A stretch of 64,000 bases of DNA from NCBI RefSeq assembly GCF_964275005.1, contig NC_092686.1, positions 46,002,333 through 46,066,332 on the forward strand. The letters run 5' to 3'. The number at the start of each line of letters is the position of its first letter. The first letter of the stretch is position 1. The notes beneath the pieces were generated by a model. That model was not told where the DNA came from. It saw nothing but the letters and a program-made list of their open reading frames with translations, and did not search any database. Below are positions 1 to 10,954 of this stretch, piece after piece. The stretch comes from Diadema setosum. Its lineage: Eukaryota > Echinodermata > Echinoidea > Diadematoida > Diadematidae. The translations under genes and the position numbers were made by a program.

Positions 1-299
1 AATGCCCAGGACCGACAGTTGTTGTTTTTTGTTTTTTTTTTGTTTTAGCGAAATATCGTTATAATAATATGCAATGTATAACGAAAAGAAGGAAACCACG
101 CATAAAGATAAATTTCTGTTTGTTGAATCCTCATCATACGCTGGAAAGCTATGTGAAATGGGAGAGTACCTTTTTAATTTCGTTTAAATGTTATATTTTA
201 AAAAGAGCATAAAGTTGTTTGTGTTGTCACACATGTGTAGAAAATGACGGTGTAGGATTTGGTTACAGTTCGATATTCCAAAGGTTATTTATTTCTTCT

Positions 300-880
300 T
301 TTTTTACTTAAGTACGTTACTCCGAAGGCTCCTTATTCCGAAGTTTCGCCATTCCCGGGATTCCGATGGTTTGTTTATCTGAAGGTTCGCATTTCCGAAG
401 AATCATTATTCCGAAAGTTCATAATTTAAGTTAAAATAATATATTGTTCATTTTCCGAAGGTTCGTTGATCTGAAAATGAAATGAGGTTCGTCATTCTGA
501 AGGTTAACTATAAATCAAAAAAAAAAAAAAAATGAGAAAGGTTCACTATTCAGAAAGTTCGTTGTTCCGAAGGCTTTTTCATCCGAAATGAAATAAGGTT
601 CGTTATTCCGAAGAAAGTTTGTTAATGAAAAAAAAAAAAAATTAGACAGGTTAGTTATTTCGAAGATTTATTTATCTTAAGACAATTATAAGGATTGCAA
701 TTCTTAAGTTTTGTTAGTGTACTCACCTTTTTCCACCATGGATTAACGATTCTTTTTGTATTTAATGTTCCGATTAACGAACGTTTTGAATTCCTATCAT
801 TTTCGGACTAACGAACCGTATAAGAATAAGAATAAGAACCATATTTTATCATGGGATTAACGAACCTTAGGAATAACGCC
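300..880. repeat. Degenerate palindromic TTCCGAAG/CGTTATTCC repeat
   Basis: Words such as TTCCGAAGGTTCG and CGTTATTCCGAAG recur with variable spacing from about 300 to 670. The reverse-complement forms (ATTAACGAAC, GGAATAACG) dominate 740-880, so the segment is loosely palindromic. The same words reappear at 59040-59160 and just after 59958, on both sides of another HP1 copy. This suggests HP1 elements sit inside this repeat family. No coding potential is seen. Confidence 0.6.
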
Positions 881-1016
881 AAAATGTGCTTAATATTTCA
901 TTTCCAAACTATTACGGACATTTAGTTGTATCAAAATCTGTGTGTTTTGTATCAAAGGACTTCGGAACAACTAAAAAAAACCTTATCTGAATTCAGATTA
1001 TTGTTATACAAAATTA

Positions 1017-1672
1017 ATGATGCACAGGATAGAGAGTGTTAGTGAAGGTGCGGCGCGCTCGAGAGTATTGACAATGGTGCGACATGCACGAGGCGCAGCC
1101 GAGTGCATGTTTGCAACCGTTGTCAATACTCGAGAGTGCGCCGCACCTTCACTAACGCCACGAAATAATCCTGTGCATCATTTGTTTTATAAAATGGGTC
1201 GAAAACTAACAGCATTATTCACGTACCTTTGTGGGTCAATACCAGTCAGCTACATGTAGCACTCGCTCAAAAGTCAAGATGTCCGAAGATGTTCGTCCCA
1301 AACATTTACGCACGTCGCACTCGGAAATCCCGCACTATTTAAGTACTGTACGTAGATTATACGTACATAGGTACGCCACGTGTTATGCACAAGAAAGGCC
1401 GCCGGCCGGCTGTTGTGGCAGCCCGGCCCGAACTAGAAGTTGTTTACAGGATTGACAGCGCGTATAGTAGCGCGTGACGGACTTGTAACAACTGATTGAG
1501 TGCGCACTGCTAGTGTAAACATTGTGACGTACGTCAGGCCAGGGAGGACTCGTGGAAGAGAGACTCTTCCACCTCCCTTGTCAGGCCGTGCATTTACTAA
1601 GAAATTAATGCACTCACACGTGACTCATTTCAGCGCTTCCAATTGGCTACATTCTTGAACCCATTTTATAAT
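1017..1672 (+). mobile_element. Hairpin-bearing repeat HP1, copy 1
   Basis: The unit opens with a near-perfect inverted repeat (1017-1181) whose ~75 bp arms begin ATGATGCACAGGAT and end ATCCTGTGCATCAT. About 450 bp of CpG-rich sequence with TACGTA words follows, and the unit ends CCATTTTATAATGG. The same unit occurs three times in tandem on the minus strand at 7141-9040 and once, damaged, at 59435-59958. Short ORFs across it arise from the inverted repeat and are not genes. It encodes nothing recognisable, so it is a non-autonomous or satellite-like element of unknown class. Confidence 0.8.
1617..1672 (+). promoter_or_regulatory. E-box / CCAAT / TATA promoter-like cluster in HP1
   Basis: CACGTGA lies at 1617-1623, CCAAT at 1639-1643 and a TTTTATAAT box at about 1664-1672. 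Order and spacing resemble a Pol II core promoter reading rightward into the hairpin at 1673-1786. The same order recurs in unrelated-looking repeats at 7022, 15891 (TATA weak there) and 36022. Activity is inferred. Confidence 0.4.
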
Positions 1673-1786
1673 GGAAATTATCATTCCCAAGGTGCTTTTC
1701 ATACCAACCCTTCTATCACCCCGAGGCGTTAGCCGAGGGGTGATGGAAGGGTCGGTATGAAAAGCACCGAGGGAGTGATAACTTCC
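1673..1786. repeat. Second hairpin, directly downstream of HP1
   Basis: This is an inverted repeat with ~50 bp imperfect arms; GGTGCTTTTCATACC pairs with GGTATGAAAAGCACC around a GAGGCGTTAGCCGA centre. It starts where HP1 ends. The sequence just beyond it (ACCATCATC, AGCAGTTAATATTTGT) resembles the sequence beyond the last HP1 hairpin at about 9036-9075. A different hairpin therefore seems to occupy an equivalent position. Confidence 0.75.
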
Positions 1787-2235
1787 ACCATCATCTGAAT
1801 ATAGAGCAGTTAATATTTGTTTTATATACCTCATCGTTTAAGACTTAATCAAGATCTAGGGATAGGCAAATACCGAAGTAAATTCTAACTGTTAGGCCTA
1901 ACGTTAGCCCTAAAATCAGGCCACAGCGCTCGCTTGCGTGGTTTTCGTGCATTTCGTAGACTACCCAGTACGCACGGTACTTACGGTAAGTCACAAGGCC
2001 TTCCGCGAGCTCCTGCATAAAATCTTGGAAGAAGATTACAATATACATCCAGTTTCCCGTCGCTCGTGTTTTAATTCAATATTTCCAACATGCTGAGATT
2101 TGTCTCTGCTTCGGGATCCTAAGAAATCCTGAAGACAAAGTGTACGATCTTTGATTCAACTCACTTCAAATCACGGAGGTGAGCGCTCGATCACCATGCC
2201 ATATGGCCATGTTGAAACATGCCTGCTGTGCGCTA
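1787..2235. other. No gene; body of hairpin-2 repeat
   Basis: The segment contains TGTTAGGCCTAACGTTAG at about 1888-1905, echoed by related words at 35500-35530 in another hairpin element. It is probably the body of the hairpin-2 element. No protein, RNA gene or clear terminus is recognised. Confidence 0.4.
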
Positions 2236-2807
2236 TAACCGGGGGGCCAAAAGCTAAAAACAGAGGTCGAGTTGCACTCTCTCTACAAACTAAGTAGACC
2301 ATGCTTATTTTCAAGTTTTTATTGTAACAAACAACATTCCACTGGTCTACCTCAAAAAAAGTGGTTGCGAAAGCCTCCAAATCCAAGATGGCGTCCAAGA
2401 TGGCCGCCATATTTACTGAATTTGTTATTTGCAAGATAGAATTTGATTGAAACATCAGACTTCAACAAATTTGATGTCATATGAAAGAGAATAAAATTAT
2501 CTACAAGTTGATACCATTTTTGTGGGTTATTGTGATCATTGGATTGAGATTTTAAGGAAAAAACACTCATTTTTTGATATTTTTCTGAAAAAAGGAAAAT
2601 CATGAAAACGCTTGATTCAGCATAAATCAAAGAAAGACTGAAGGATTATCTTGAAACGTTTTAAGAATTTTGTTTGACATATAATTAATATTTGGAGAAA
2701 ATTAGGGGACAGTACCATTTTCGGTTCAGGAGTTATAATGTCTCAAACTTGAAAACTCACTACGTAAAAATGGCCACTTTAGTTGTGACCAAGACCTTGT
2801 TGGTCAT

Positions 2808-2921
2808 AAAAAAGTCTGCGCGCGCTAAGACTACTACACGCACCACTGGCACTGGCGCTTGTAGCAGTGCCAATGGTGCGTATAGTAGTCTTGGTAAATG
2901 CAGACTTTTTCTTTGACAAAC
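2808..2921. repeat. Internal hairpin in left arm
   Basis: AAGACTACTACACGC and its complement flank a GC-rich centre with CACTGGCAC / GTGCCA words. The right arm carries the equivalent hairpin at about 6141-6228. Confidence 0.75.
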
Positions 2922-3304
2922 AAGGGTTTGTGCCTTCAAACTAACTTTTCATACCAAGTGGTAGCTCAGGTGATACTGATCGCTATTATTTCAAAGTAGA
3001 TTGTTCTGAAGCAGATGAGATGAAGCCAAAAAAAAAAAAAAAATTCAAATAGAGGTAATAGCTTGAAACTTGGCATCAATCTTGTTGTAGATAGTTTAAG
3101 ACAGAATTTAGATCAACCGCTAAAAAAAAAAAAAAAAAAAAAAAATCAAGATGACAGCCATCAAAGTTGACATAGTGTATTGCGCCAAATTAAATGTATT
3201 ATTTCGATTTTGATACAATTTTGTCTGTTGCGCTATCTTAAAACGTCTTACGTTTTTATGGACATATTTTTGAAACCAGTGATATTCCATCTCCGAAAAA
3301 GAAA

Positions 3305-3685
3305 AAACAAATCGAGTGGAAGTTTTTACTTTTGATGTGAGGAGTGAATAACAGAAAACGGTGAATTTAGAGTGAAATTGGAGTGACTTTTGAGTGAAAA
3401 TGTTCATTTTTACTCATTTTAGAGTGACCTTAGGCAGGGCCCCACACTAACTTTTATTTTTGGTGGCCCAAAGGCAAATATCCGACCTTTTTCGTTGGCC
3501 CGATCAGGCCACCAAATTCTTCATTTCTGACATTTTGTTGGCCCGACGTGCGTTTTTGGTGGCCCTATGGGCCACCGGACCACCGTTAGTTTCGAGCCCT
3601 GCCTTAGGGATCACTCGTCACTCTTCGAGTGATCCACGAGGTCACTCTAAAATGAATGAAAATGAACATTTTCACTCTCGAGAGA
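3305..3685. mobile_element. Palindromic GAGTGAAAATGTT MITE, interrupted
   Basis: The left half (about 3305-3434) and right half (about 3602-3685) match the intact copy at 58391-58717, including GAGTGAAATTGGAGTGA and AACATTTTCACTC words. The middle is split by the hAT-like MITE at 3435-3601. The intact copy shows the unoccupied middle (GAGTGATCTCATTAGGGATC at about 58552), which confirms nested insertion. Confidence 0.75.
3435..3601. mobile_element. hAT-like MITE (CAGGGC...GCCCTG), 167 bp
   Basis: The left end is CAGGGCCCCACACTAAC and the right end is CCGTTAGTTTCGAGCCCTG, giving ~17 bp imperfect TIRs. It is flanked by the 7 bp direct repeat CCTTAGG (3428-3434 and 3602-3608). The interior is rich in GGTGGCCC words. 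CAGGG ends with a 7-8 bp duplication are typical of hAT elements; this one is non-autonomous. A relative lies at 10395-10728. Confidence 0.8.
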
Positions 3686-4690
3686 TCCTTATATCTAATA
3701 TGGGAAAGCATCTAGACATACCAATGGCATAAGTTCAGATCAATTGTGACACTATAACCCACATGAAATCAGCCTAAAAACAATGTAAGAAAATCTGATA
3801 ACAGTAAATACAGTTTCAGCATGTTTATTTGTAAATGTGAATATACAGCATGAATAATAGATTTGGACAATTTTATTCGAACAATATACTGAAAAGTAAT
3901 TTCGCACAACACATTTAAGAGCAAAGTTGAGAAATTGCCGCCATGTCGGATTTTTTATAAACTTTTTTTTTTTTTGGGGGGGGGGGGGTTCGGATCAGAA
4001 GGGCTTTCAAGGACATCTGCGGATCAGACATTATTACACATATACCATCATCATTCACGTTTCTACAACAGCAGAGTAACATACAAGTAAAAAAGCATAT
4101 CTTTGATACAGAAACATTTCTTTTTTATCAAAGATTGGGCCTTACCCAAACACTGGAATGAGCTCCACCCCCCCCCCCAAAAAAAAAGACCCTCAATATG
4201 GTTTACACTAGTACAATATCGTTCGGATGTATAGAAACATATAGACAGCAATCATGGCAATATAAGAAGATTTAAAAGATATATCAAATGATAAGTTACA
4301 GTATATAAGTTGAGATTTAACTTTCACGGAACACACTAAAGGTATTGTTTCCCATTGGGATAAATATCACATTCGATTTATATGTGCAGGTTAGTTGTAT
4401 CACAAAACATTCTACCATGTAAAAAAGAATATATATAATAAAGCCTAAACCATACGGAGATATCACCATTTCTTTTCAAGAAACCATAACCATGATAACT
4501 GTTAACAATTTAGTATATAAAAAAAAAATTCTTCCTATCAGATCTATTTAGTATATCTAACAATATTTAGCATTAATTTTACTGATTTAAGTTTGTGCAA
4601 TAGTTGTTCTATCCCTAAGTCACAGTTTAGAACTAGTTTGAGGCATTATAAGTGAAGCTGGGTTTTTGTTTTACGTGCACTAATGGTAAA
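3686..4690. other. No gene; interior of fold-back element
   Basis: AT-rich sequence with a T10G11 junction at about 3962-3990 and a C9/A9 tract near 4170-4187. ORFs are short and without recognisable motifs. Confidence 0.5.
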
Positions 4691-4699
4691 TAATGCCTT

Positions 4700-5660
4700 G
4701 AACGACAACCTTGATTTACCGCCATCTTGAATTTTGTGTGGATACTATTTTTATCGCTAAATATTACACATTGGCAAAATTTGTGCCAAATTCCAAGCTC
4801 CTATCTCTTTTTAGAAAATACTTTCTGTTCAATCTTATCTGCCTCAGAACAATCTACTATGATGAAATGCTACAGTATAGCGACACCTATACACCACTTG
4901 GCATGAAAAGTTAGTTTGCAGATACTTGCAAGTCACTAAATCATAACAATATTGCATGTGACCATGTAAACACATTGTATGCAAAATTTATAATGCATAA
5001 ATATATTTAAGTTTTAGATGTTAACTTGCCAACAGTGTATGATATTACCTATAATTCCAGAAATATGAATTATGTCTCAATCTCAGTAAATCTCAATCTC
5101 CATCGCAGGTTTCAAAACAATTCTTCAGTTCTTCTTTGATAAATATTAAATCATGCATTTTTACATTTCTTCCTTTTTTCAAAACAATATAAAATATGTA
5201 TTCCCTCCCCCCTCAAAAAAAGAGAAGCAAACAACCCCCCCCCCAATTTCTCACAATACACAGCTAAAGTGGTATCAACTTTTATGAAGTGTTGCTCTCC
5301 TTCATATGACATCAAATTTGTTGCAATCCAATGTCTCTATCAAATTTTATGTTTGAAATGTTAAATTCAATAAAAATGGCGGCCCCATTGGACCGCATCT
5401 GTACTTTGGAGGTTTTTGCAACAAATCTACTGAGGTGTACTTACGGAACATTGCTTAGTATACTTAATATTATGTATGGTCTTGTTTATAGAGAGAGTGG
5501 AACTCGAAAAGTAAGCACGATCTTGGATTTGACCCTCTGTGACGTCTTTGGGAACAGATGCGTGCAAATATATATTATGTAAAATTGGATTTCAAGTTTA
5601 AGACATTATAACTCCTGAACCAAATACAATACTGACCCCTAATTTTCTCCAGATATTGAT
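4700..5660 (+). repeat. Diverged direct copy of the fold-back right arm
   Basis: Landmarks recur in the same order as in 5930-6790: CTCAGAACAATCTACT, CACTTGGCATGAAAAGTTAG, CATATGACATCAAATTTGTTG and ATGGCGGCC. Divergence is clearly higher than between the two outer arms, so this is an older copy. Part of it (about 5590-5660) repeats again the block found at about 6280-6360. Confidence 0.7.
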
Positions 5661-6808
5661 TATATTATGGGAAAGATGTTAATTTCTGCATGGTTTTCAT
5701 AAACATTTTTAATTTTATTTGTTTTTTTACTTTTTAGAGAAATATTCATGGTGCATTCTGAAAAATGTATCCATAAAAGCCTAAGATGGTTTGAAATACC
5801 ATTAAAATTTTCAGAATATATAAAAACCATATAAATAGACAGCAAAACAGACAAAATTGTATCAAAATCAAAATGATACATTTACTTTGGCGCAATACAC
5901 TATGTCAGCTCTGATGGCCTGCAATCTTGATTTTTTTTGAGTGATTGATCCAAATTTTGTTTTAAACTTTCTATAACAAGGTTAGTGTTTCAAGCTTCTA
6001 CCTCTACTTGAAAGATATTTTTTGCTTCATTTCATCTGCTTCAGAACAATCTACTTTGAAATAATAGCAATCAGCGTCACCAGAGCTACCACTTGGTATG
6101 AAAAGTTAGTTTGCAGGCACAAACCCTTGTTTGTCAAAGAAAAAGACTACTACACGTACCACTGGCACTGCTACAAGCGCCAGTGCCAGAGGTGCGTGTA
6201 GTAGTCTTGGCGCGCGCAGGCTTTTTTCACAACCAACAAGATCTTGTCACAACTAAAGTGGCCATTTTTACGTAGTGAGTTTTCAAGTTTGAGACATTAT
6301 TACTCCTAATCCAAAGATGGTGCTGACCCCTAATTTTCTCCAAATATTAATCATATGTCAAACAAAATTTTTGAAACGTTTCAAGATAATCCTTCAGTCT
6401 TTCTTTGATTTATGCTGAATCAAGCATTTTCATGATTTTCCTTTTTTCAGAAAAATATCAAAAAATGAGTGTTTTTTCCTTAAAATCTCAATCCAATGAT
6501 CACAATAACCCACAAAAATGGTATCAACTTGTAGATAATTTTATTCTCTTTCATATGACATCAAATTTGTTGAAGTCTGATGTTTCAATCAAATTCTATC
6601 TTGCAAATAACAAATTCAGTAAATATGGCGGCCATCTTGGACGCCATTTTGGATTTGGAGGCTTTCGCAACAAATTTTTTGAGGTAGACCAGTGGAATGT
6701 TGTTTGTTACAATAAAAACTTGAAAATAAGCATGGTCTACTTAGTTTGTAGAGAGAGTGCAACTCACTCGTTAAGTAAGCGACTTTTTGGGGTTTGGCCC
6801 TCCGGTTA

Positions 6809-7140
6809 CTAGTATAGTGCGATGATTGTGCATGTGTAATGTGTTGTATACGATGCGCGTAGTGAACGTCCTTGGAGGGCCTGCGGACACCGCGCGCGAA
6901 GTCTAATGTACTTATATGTGTACAAAAGTCGTGGAGGGTTTACGAATTCTATCACGAGGGTTTTGCCTTTCTATCACTTACATGAAAACCCTAAGGCAAG
7001 ATAGACGGAACTTCACCTTGTCACGTGATATACTTTTGACCAATCAGTGATACGAATCTCACTTATGAGGTATATAATGTATGTTCACTCCGTGTATCAC
7101 GCACAGTTTTCGAGGGGAACTTGCGTTATTGTAATTTATA
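6809..7140. repeat. CpG-containing segment with E-box/CCAAT/TATA layout
   Basis: It lies between the fold-back element and the tandem HP1 array. It contains CACGTGAT (7022), CCAAT (7040) and TATATAAT (7071), the layout of the HP1 terminus without obvious sequence homology to it. A short inverted repeat (GGTTTTGCCTTTCTATC / AACCCTAAGGCAAGATAG) precedes it. No coding region is seen. Confidence 0.45.
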
Positions 7141-9040
7141 AAATGGGTTCAAGAATGTAATGAGTCACGTGTGCGTGCATTAATTTCTTAGTAAATGCAC
7201 TAATATAAGAAGAGTCTCTCTTCCACCTCCCTGGCCTGACGTACGTCACAATGTTTACACTAGCAGTGCGCACTCAACCAGTTGTTACAAGTGCGTCACG
7301 CGCTATTATACGCGCTGTCAATCCTGTAAACAACTTCTAGTTCGGGCCGCGGGCTGCCACAACAGCCGGCGGCGGCCTTTCTTGTGCATAACACGTGGCG
7401 TACGTATACTCTTATACGTACGTACAGTACTTATGTGCGGGATTTCCGAGTGCGACGTGCGTAAATGTTTGGGACGAACATCTTCGGACATCTTGACTTT
7501 TGAGCGAGTGCTACATGTAGCTGACTGGTATTGACCCACAAAGGTACGTGAATAATGCTGTTAGTTTTCGACCCATTTTATAAAACAAATGATGCACAGG
7601 ATTATTTCGTGGCGTTAGTGAAGGTGCGGCGCACTCTCGAGTATTGACAACGGTTGCAAACATGCACTCGGCTGCGCCTCGTGCATGTCGCACCATTGTC
7701 AATACTCTCGAGCGCGCCGCACCTTCACTAACACACTCTATCCTGTGCATCATTTGTATATTATAAAATGGGTTCAAGAATGTAGCCAATTGGAAGCGCT
7801 GAAATGAGTCACGTGTGAGTGCATTAATTTCTTAGTAAATGCACTAAGAAGAGTCTCTCTTCCACCTCCCTGGCCTGACGTACGTCACAATGTTTACACT
7901 AGCAGTGCGCACTCAATCAGTTGTTACAAGTGCGTCACGCGCTACTATACGCGCTGTCAATCCTGTAAACAACTTCTAGTTCGGGCCGCGGGCTGCCACA
8001 ACAGCCGGCGGCGGCCTTTCTTGTGCATAACACGTGGCGTACGTATACTCTTATACGTACGTACAGTACTTATGTGCGGGATTTCCGAGTGCGACGTGCG
8101 TAAATGTTTGGGACGAACATCTTCGGACATCTTGACTTTTGAGCGAGTGCTACATGTAGCTGACTGGTATTGACCCACAAAGGTACGTGAATAATGCTGT
8201 TAGTTTTCGACCCATTTTTAAAACAAATGATGCACAGGATTATTTCGTGGCGTTAGTGAAGGTGCGGCGCACTCTCGAGTATTGACAACGGTTGCAAACA
8301 TGCACTCGGCTGCGCCTCGTGCATGTCGCCCATTGTCAATACTCTCGAGCGCGCCGCACCTTCACTAACACACTCTATCCTGTGCATCATTTGTATATTA
8401 TAAAATGGGTTCAAGAATGTAGCCAATTGGAAGCGCTGAAATGAGTCACGTGTGAGTGCATTAATTTCTTAGTAAATGCACTAAGAAGAGTCTCTCTTCC
8501 ACCTCCCTGGCCTGACGTACGTCACAATGTTTACACTAGCAGTGCGCACTCAATCAGTTGTTACAAGTGCGTCACGCGCTACTATACGCGCTGTCAATCC
8601 TGTAAACAACTTCTAGTTCGGGCCGCGGGCTGCCACAACAGCCGGCCGGCGGCCTTTCTTGTGCATAACACGTGGCGTACCTATGTACGTATAATCTACG
8701 TACAGTACTTAAATAGTGCGGGATTTCCGAGTGCGACGTGCGTAAATGTTTGGGACGAACATCTTCGGACATCTTGACTTTTGAGCGAGTGCTACATGTA
8801 GCTGACTGGTATTGACCCACAAAGGTACGTGAATAATGCTGTTAGTTTTCGACCCATTTTATAAAACAAATGATGCACAGGATTATTTCGTGGAGTTAGT
8901 GAAGGTGCGGCGCACTTTCGAGTATTGACAACGGTTGCAAACATACACTCGGTTGCGCCTCGTGCATGTCGCACCATTGTCAATACTCTCGAGCGCGCCG
9001 CACCTTCACTAACACACTCTATCCTGTGCATTTGTATACC
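7141..9040 (-). mobile_element. Three tandem HP1 units, minus orientation
   Basis: Units start at 7141, 7766 and 8403 (aligned on AAATGGGTTC), giving periods of 625 and 637 bp. They are nearly identical. Each has a hairpin (about 7588-7753, 8230-8392 and 8870-9030) with arms extended by ACCCATTTTATAAAACAAATG-like flanks, plus the E-box/CCAAT/TATA end. In tandem, the promoter-like end of one unit abuts the hairpin of the next on the minus strand. Near identity implies recent amplification. ORFs of 73-101 codons here are by-products of the repeat. Confidence 0.85.
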
Positions 9041-9370
9041 ATCATCCTCATGAGCAGTCAATATTTGTATAATGATGTGAAGCGTTCGCTCATGCATGCA
9101 GAGACGCTATAAAAATGCTTGTTCCGCTACGCATTTTCGAATGCGATCCGTATTTCGTTGTAAAGAAGCACATTTCTTTTGTTTTTCTTTGTCAGTGGCG
9201 CTCAGAAAAGACTGCGTGGTAACGAAAATTTTGTTATAACCGTCTTCGTTATAAGCGAATTTTGTACCATAGACTTAATGGCGATAATTTTTGGACCAGA
9301 AGTTTTGCTTCGTTATAACGAAATTTCGTTATAACCGTGTTCGTTGTAACGGGAGTTCACTGTATCTTTA
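9041..9370. repeat. CGTTATAACGAAATTTCG palindromic repeat segment
   Basis: At 9220-9365 the palindromic words AACGAAATTTCGTTATAACC and CGTTATAAGCG recur before GGGAGTTCACTGTAT. The words resemble sequence at about 45-75. It is probably a remnant of a short inverted-repeat transposon. Class uncertain. Confidence 0.45.
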
Positions 9371-9714
9371 TTTGTGTACTTCGTCTCTGTCTTATTTGCT
9401 TTCTTTGCATTGTTTCATCAATTTTGTAACTGTTTTACTATTATACCGTAAACGCTCATTTCAGAATTGCCCTACTGCATCATTGGGCATTAACAACTAG
9501 TATATCAAGGATGCGGGAAGAGATTGTCCACATCCTTGGTATGATCACCGCAGAGCATTACCTCCCTTTACAATTACTCCTTATTAAAATTAGGCTCCAA
9601 ACAATCACCCCTCTTGCAATAACTCCCCCCCCCCCCAGAAAATTACGTCTCTCATTGTCATTTTCGAACAACGTTTGCTATTTGAATTGAAAAAAACAAC
9701 AACATTTTTTCATA
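9371..9714. other. No recognisable feature
   Basis: Unique-looking AT-rich sequence with a C12 run near 9629-9640. ORFs are short and without motifs. Confidence 0.4.
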
Positions 9715-9971
9715 TCGTCTGGTTTTGGTCGAGACCTAACTTCAGGTTTTTAGCATCTTTTGGGTGAGATAATTAGAACCCCTTACGAAATATTAAAGAG
9801 AATGTTACTCCAAGAAGGATTCAAGTTTTTGGTGAAAAAGAAAAATAGTCTTAAAGTGGCCGGGATAAAACAGAGCAGCCCTAATGTAAAAGGATTCTGT
9901 CAACTACAACTCTCTAGGTCTATTCAAAAAGAGGGTGCAGGACAAAAGACTTCGTTAACAACTACGGGTGT

Positions 9972-10007
<36 letters not shown>
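9715..10007 (+). repeat. Left half of a TTTAAAGGG-type MITE plus A-tract
   Basis: TTTTGGTCGAGACCTAACTTC, AGATAAT and TTTTTGGTGAAAA follow the left half of the MITE at 22602-22984. The right half is missing and a ~29 bp A run (about 9978-10007) follows. Confidence 0.55.
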
Positions 10008-10009
<2 letters not shown>

Positions 10010-10394
10010 CGTTAAACTCGTAATATTTTACTCTTTCTAATCAGACTAGCTTATAAAATTTTTGAACTGGATTCCCCTTAAAATGTCGACAACATTTAAT
10101 TTGAAACTAGCACAATTCTACTTGTATGTAAAATAAGCTGTAATTTTACTCAAATGACAGATTAGGGCACCATTTGATAAAAGTTGCCAGTTATGACATC
10201 TTGTTAGTCTCTAATAAATTTCAATAAAACCATGGGTTCTGCTTGATTGATAAGCTCGAGTCACTGACTTGTTACCATGGACCTGCTTTGATCAACTACA
10301 ACGATTGGTAATTGTATGGAACTGACAGCTTGTCAGGACTGATAACTTTCATAAAACCGCGCCCGGATCCTATCAGAAACTATGGCTTTAAAAA

Positions 10395-10728
10395 CAGGGC
10401 TCGACACTAACTTTATTTTTCGGTGGTCCGATGGGGCCACCAAAATCATCAATTTCAAATTTTTGATGGCCCGAGAGAAAAAATTGGTGGCCCGAAAAAA
10501 AAAAAAGAACATTGATAAAAGTCCATTTTTTTAAAAATAAGTCGCACACTCACTGCATGCATTTATGCATTTCCGGCGCAAAGAGTTACGAATTTATTGA
10601 CACACTTTTCAAAAAATTTTGGTGGCCCCCAGGTGGGCCACCAATTTTGCCCTTTTCTGAAATTATGTCGCCCGACTTTCATTTTTGGTGGCCCCGGGCC
10701 ACCGGGCCACCGTTAGTGTCGAGCCCTG
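10395..10728. mobile_element. hAT-like MITE (CAGGGCTCGACACTAAC TIRs), 334 bp
   Basis: The left end CAGGGCTCGACACTAAC is matched by GTTAGTGTCGAGCCCTG at the right. The subterminal DNA is rich in GGTGGCCC/GGGCCACC words as in the 167 bp relative at 3435-3601. The right flank (CTCGACACTAAC at 10729-10740) looks like the start of another copy, so no clean target duplication is seen. There is no transposase. Confidence 0.75.
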
Positions 10729-10954
10729 CTCGACACTAACTATCGAAGGGTCCCTCGCTAATGTTAATAAGGGAATATGAATTGCAGTGAAATCAACTCT
10801 CCTTTTCTTATGTTTATCGTCTAATGTGTTATAATGGTAGAAAATGACAAGCCAAAAGAGTAAATGATGACAGTGTAAGAGAAAGGTGCATTAATGTAGG
10901 GCCTATATGAGCTTAGTCTTCTGATATGGTGTTATGAAAAATTACAACGGGTGT

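Larger units (their letters stand above)
2236..6808. mobile_element. Large fold-back (long TIR) element, ~4.6 kb
   Basis: Left arm 2236 to about 3290 and right arm about 5760-6808 are reverse complements of each other, about 90% identical by eye in the outer parts. Matching landmarks are the ATAACCGG/CCGGTTA ends, the CAAGATGGCCGCCAT block (about 2398 and 6627), the internal hairpins (about 2810-2920 and 6140-6230) and the inner block ending near 3230 and 5855. The interior has other repeats and homopolymers and no transposase. The ORFs at 6405-6812 (+) and 2352-2630 (-) are the same arm read on each side, so they are not independent genes. Superfamily is unknown; no clear target-site duplication was found. 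Confidence 0.75.

Noticed and set aside
6405..6812. 135-codon ORF that might be a small gene
   Set aside because: It lies in the inverted arm of the 2236-6808 element and has a mirror ORF at 2352-2630. No domain is recognised and the diverged copy at 5280-5500 does not keep the frame.
7318..9097. Repeated 73-101 codon ORFs in the HP1 array
   Set aside because: They recur with the repeat unit, cross hairpin arms and change length between copies. No protein signature.
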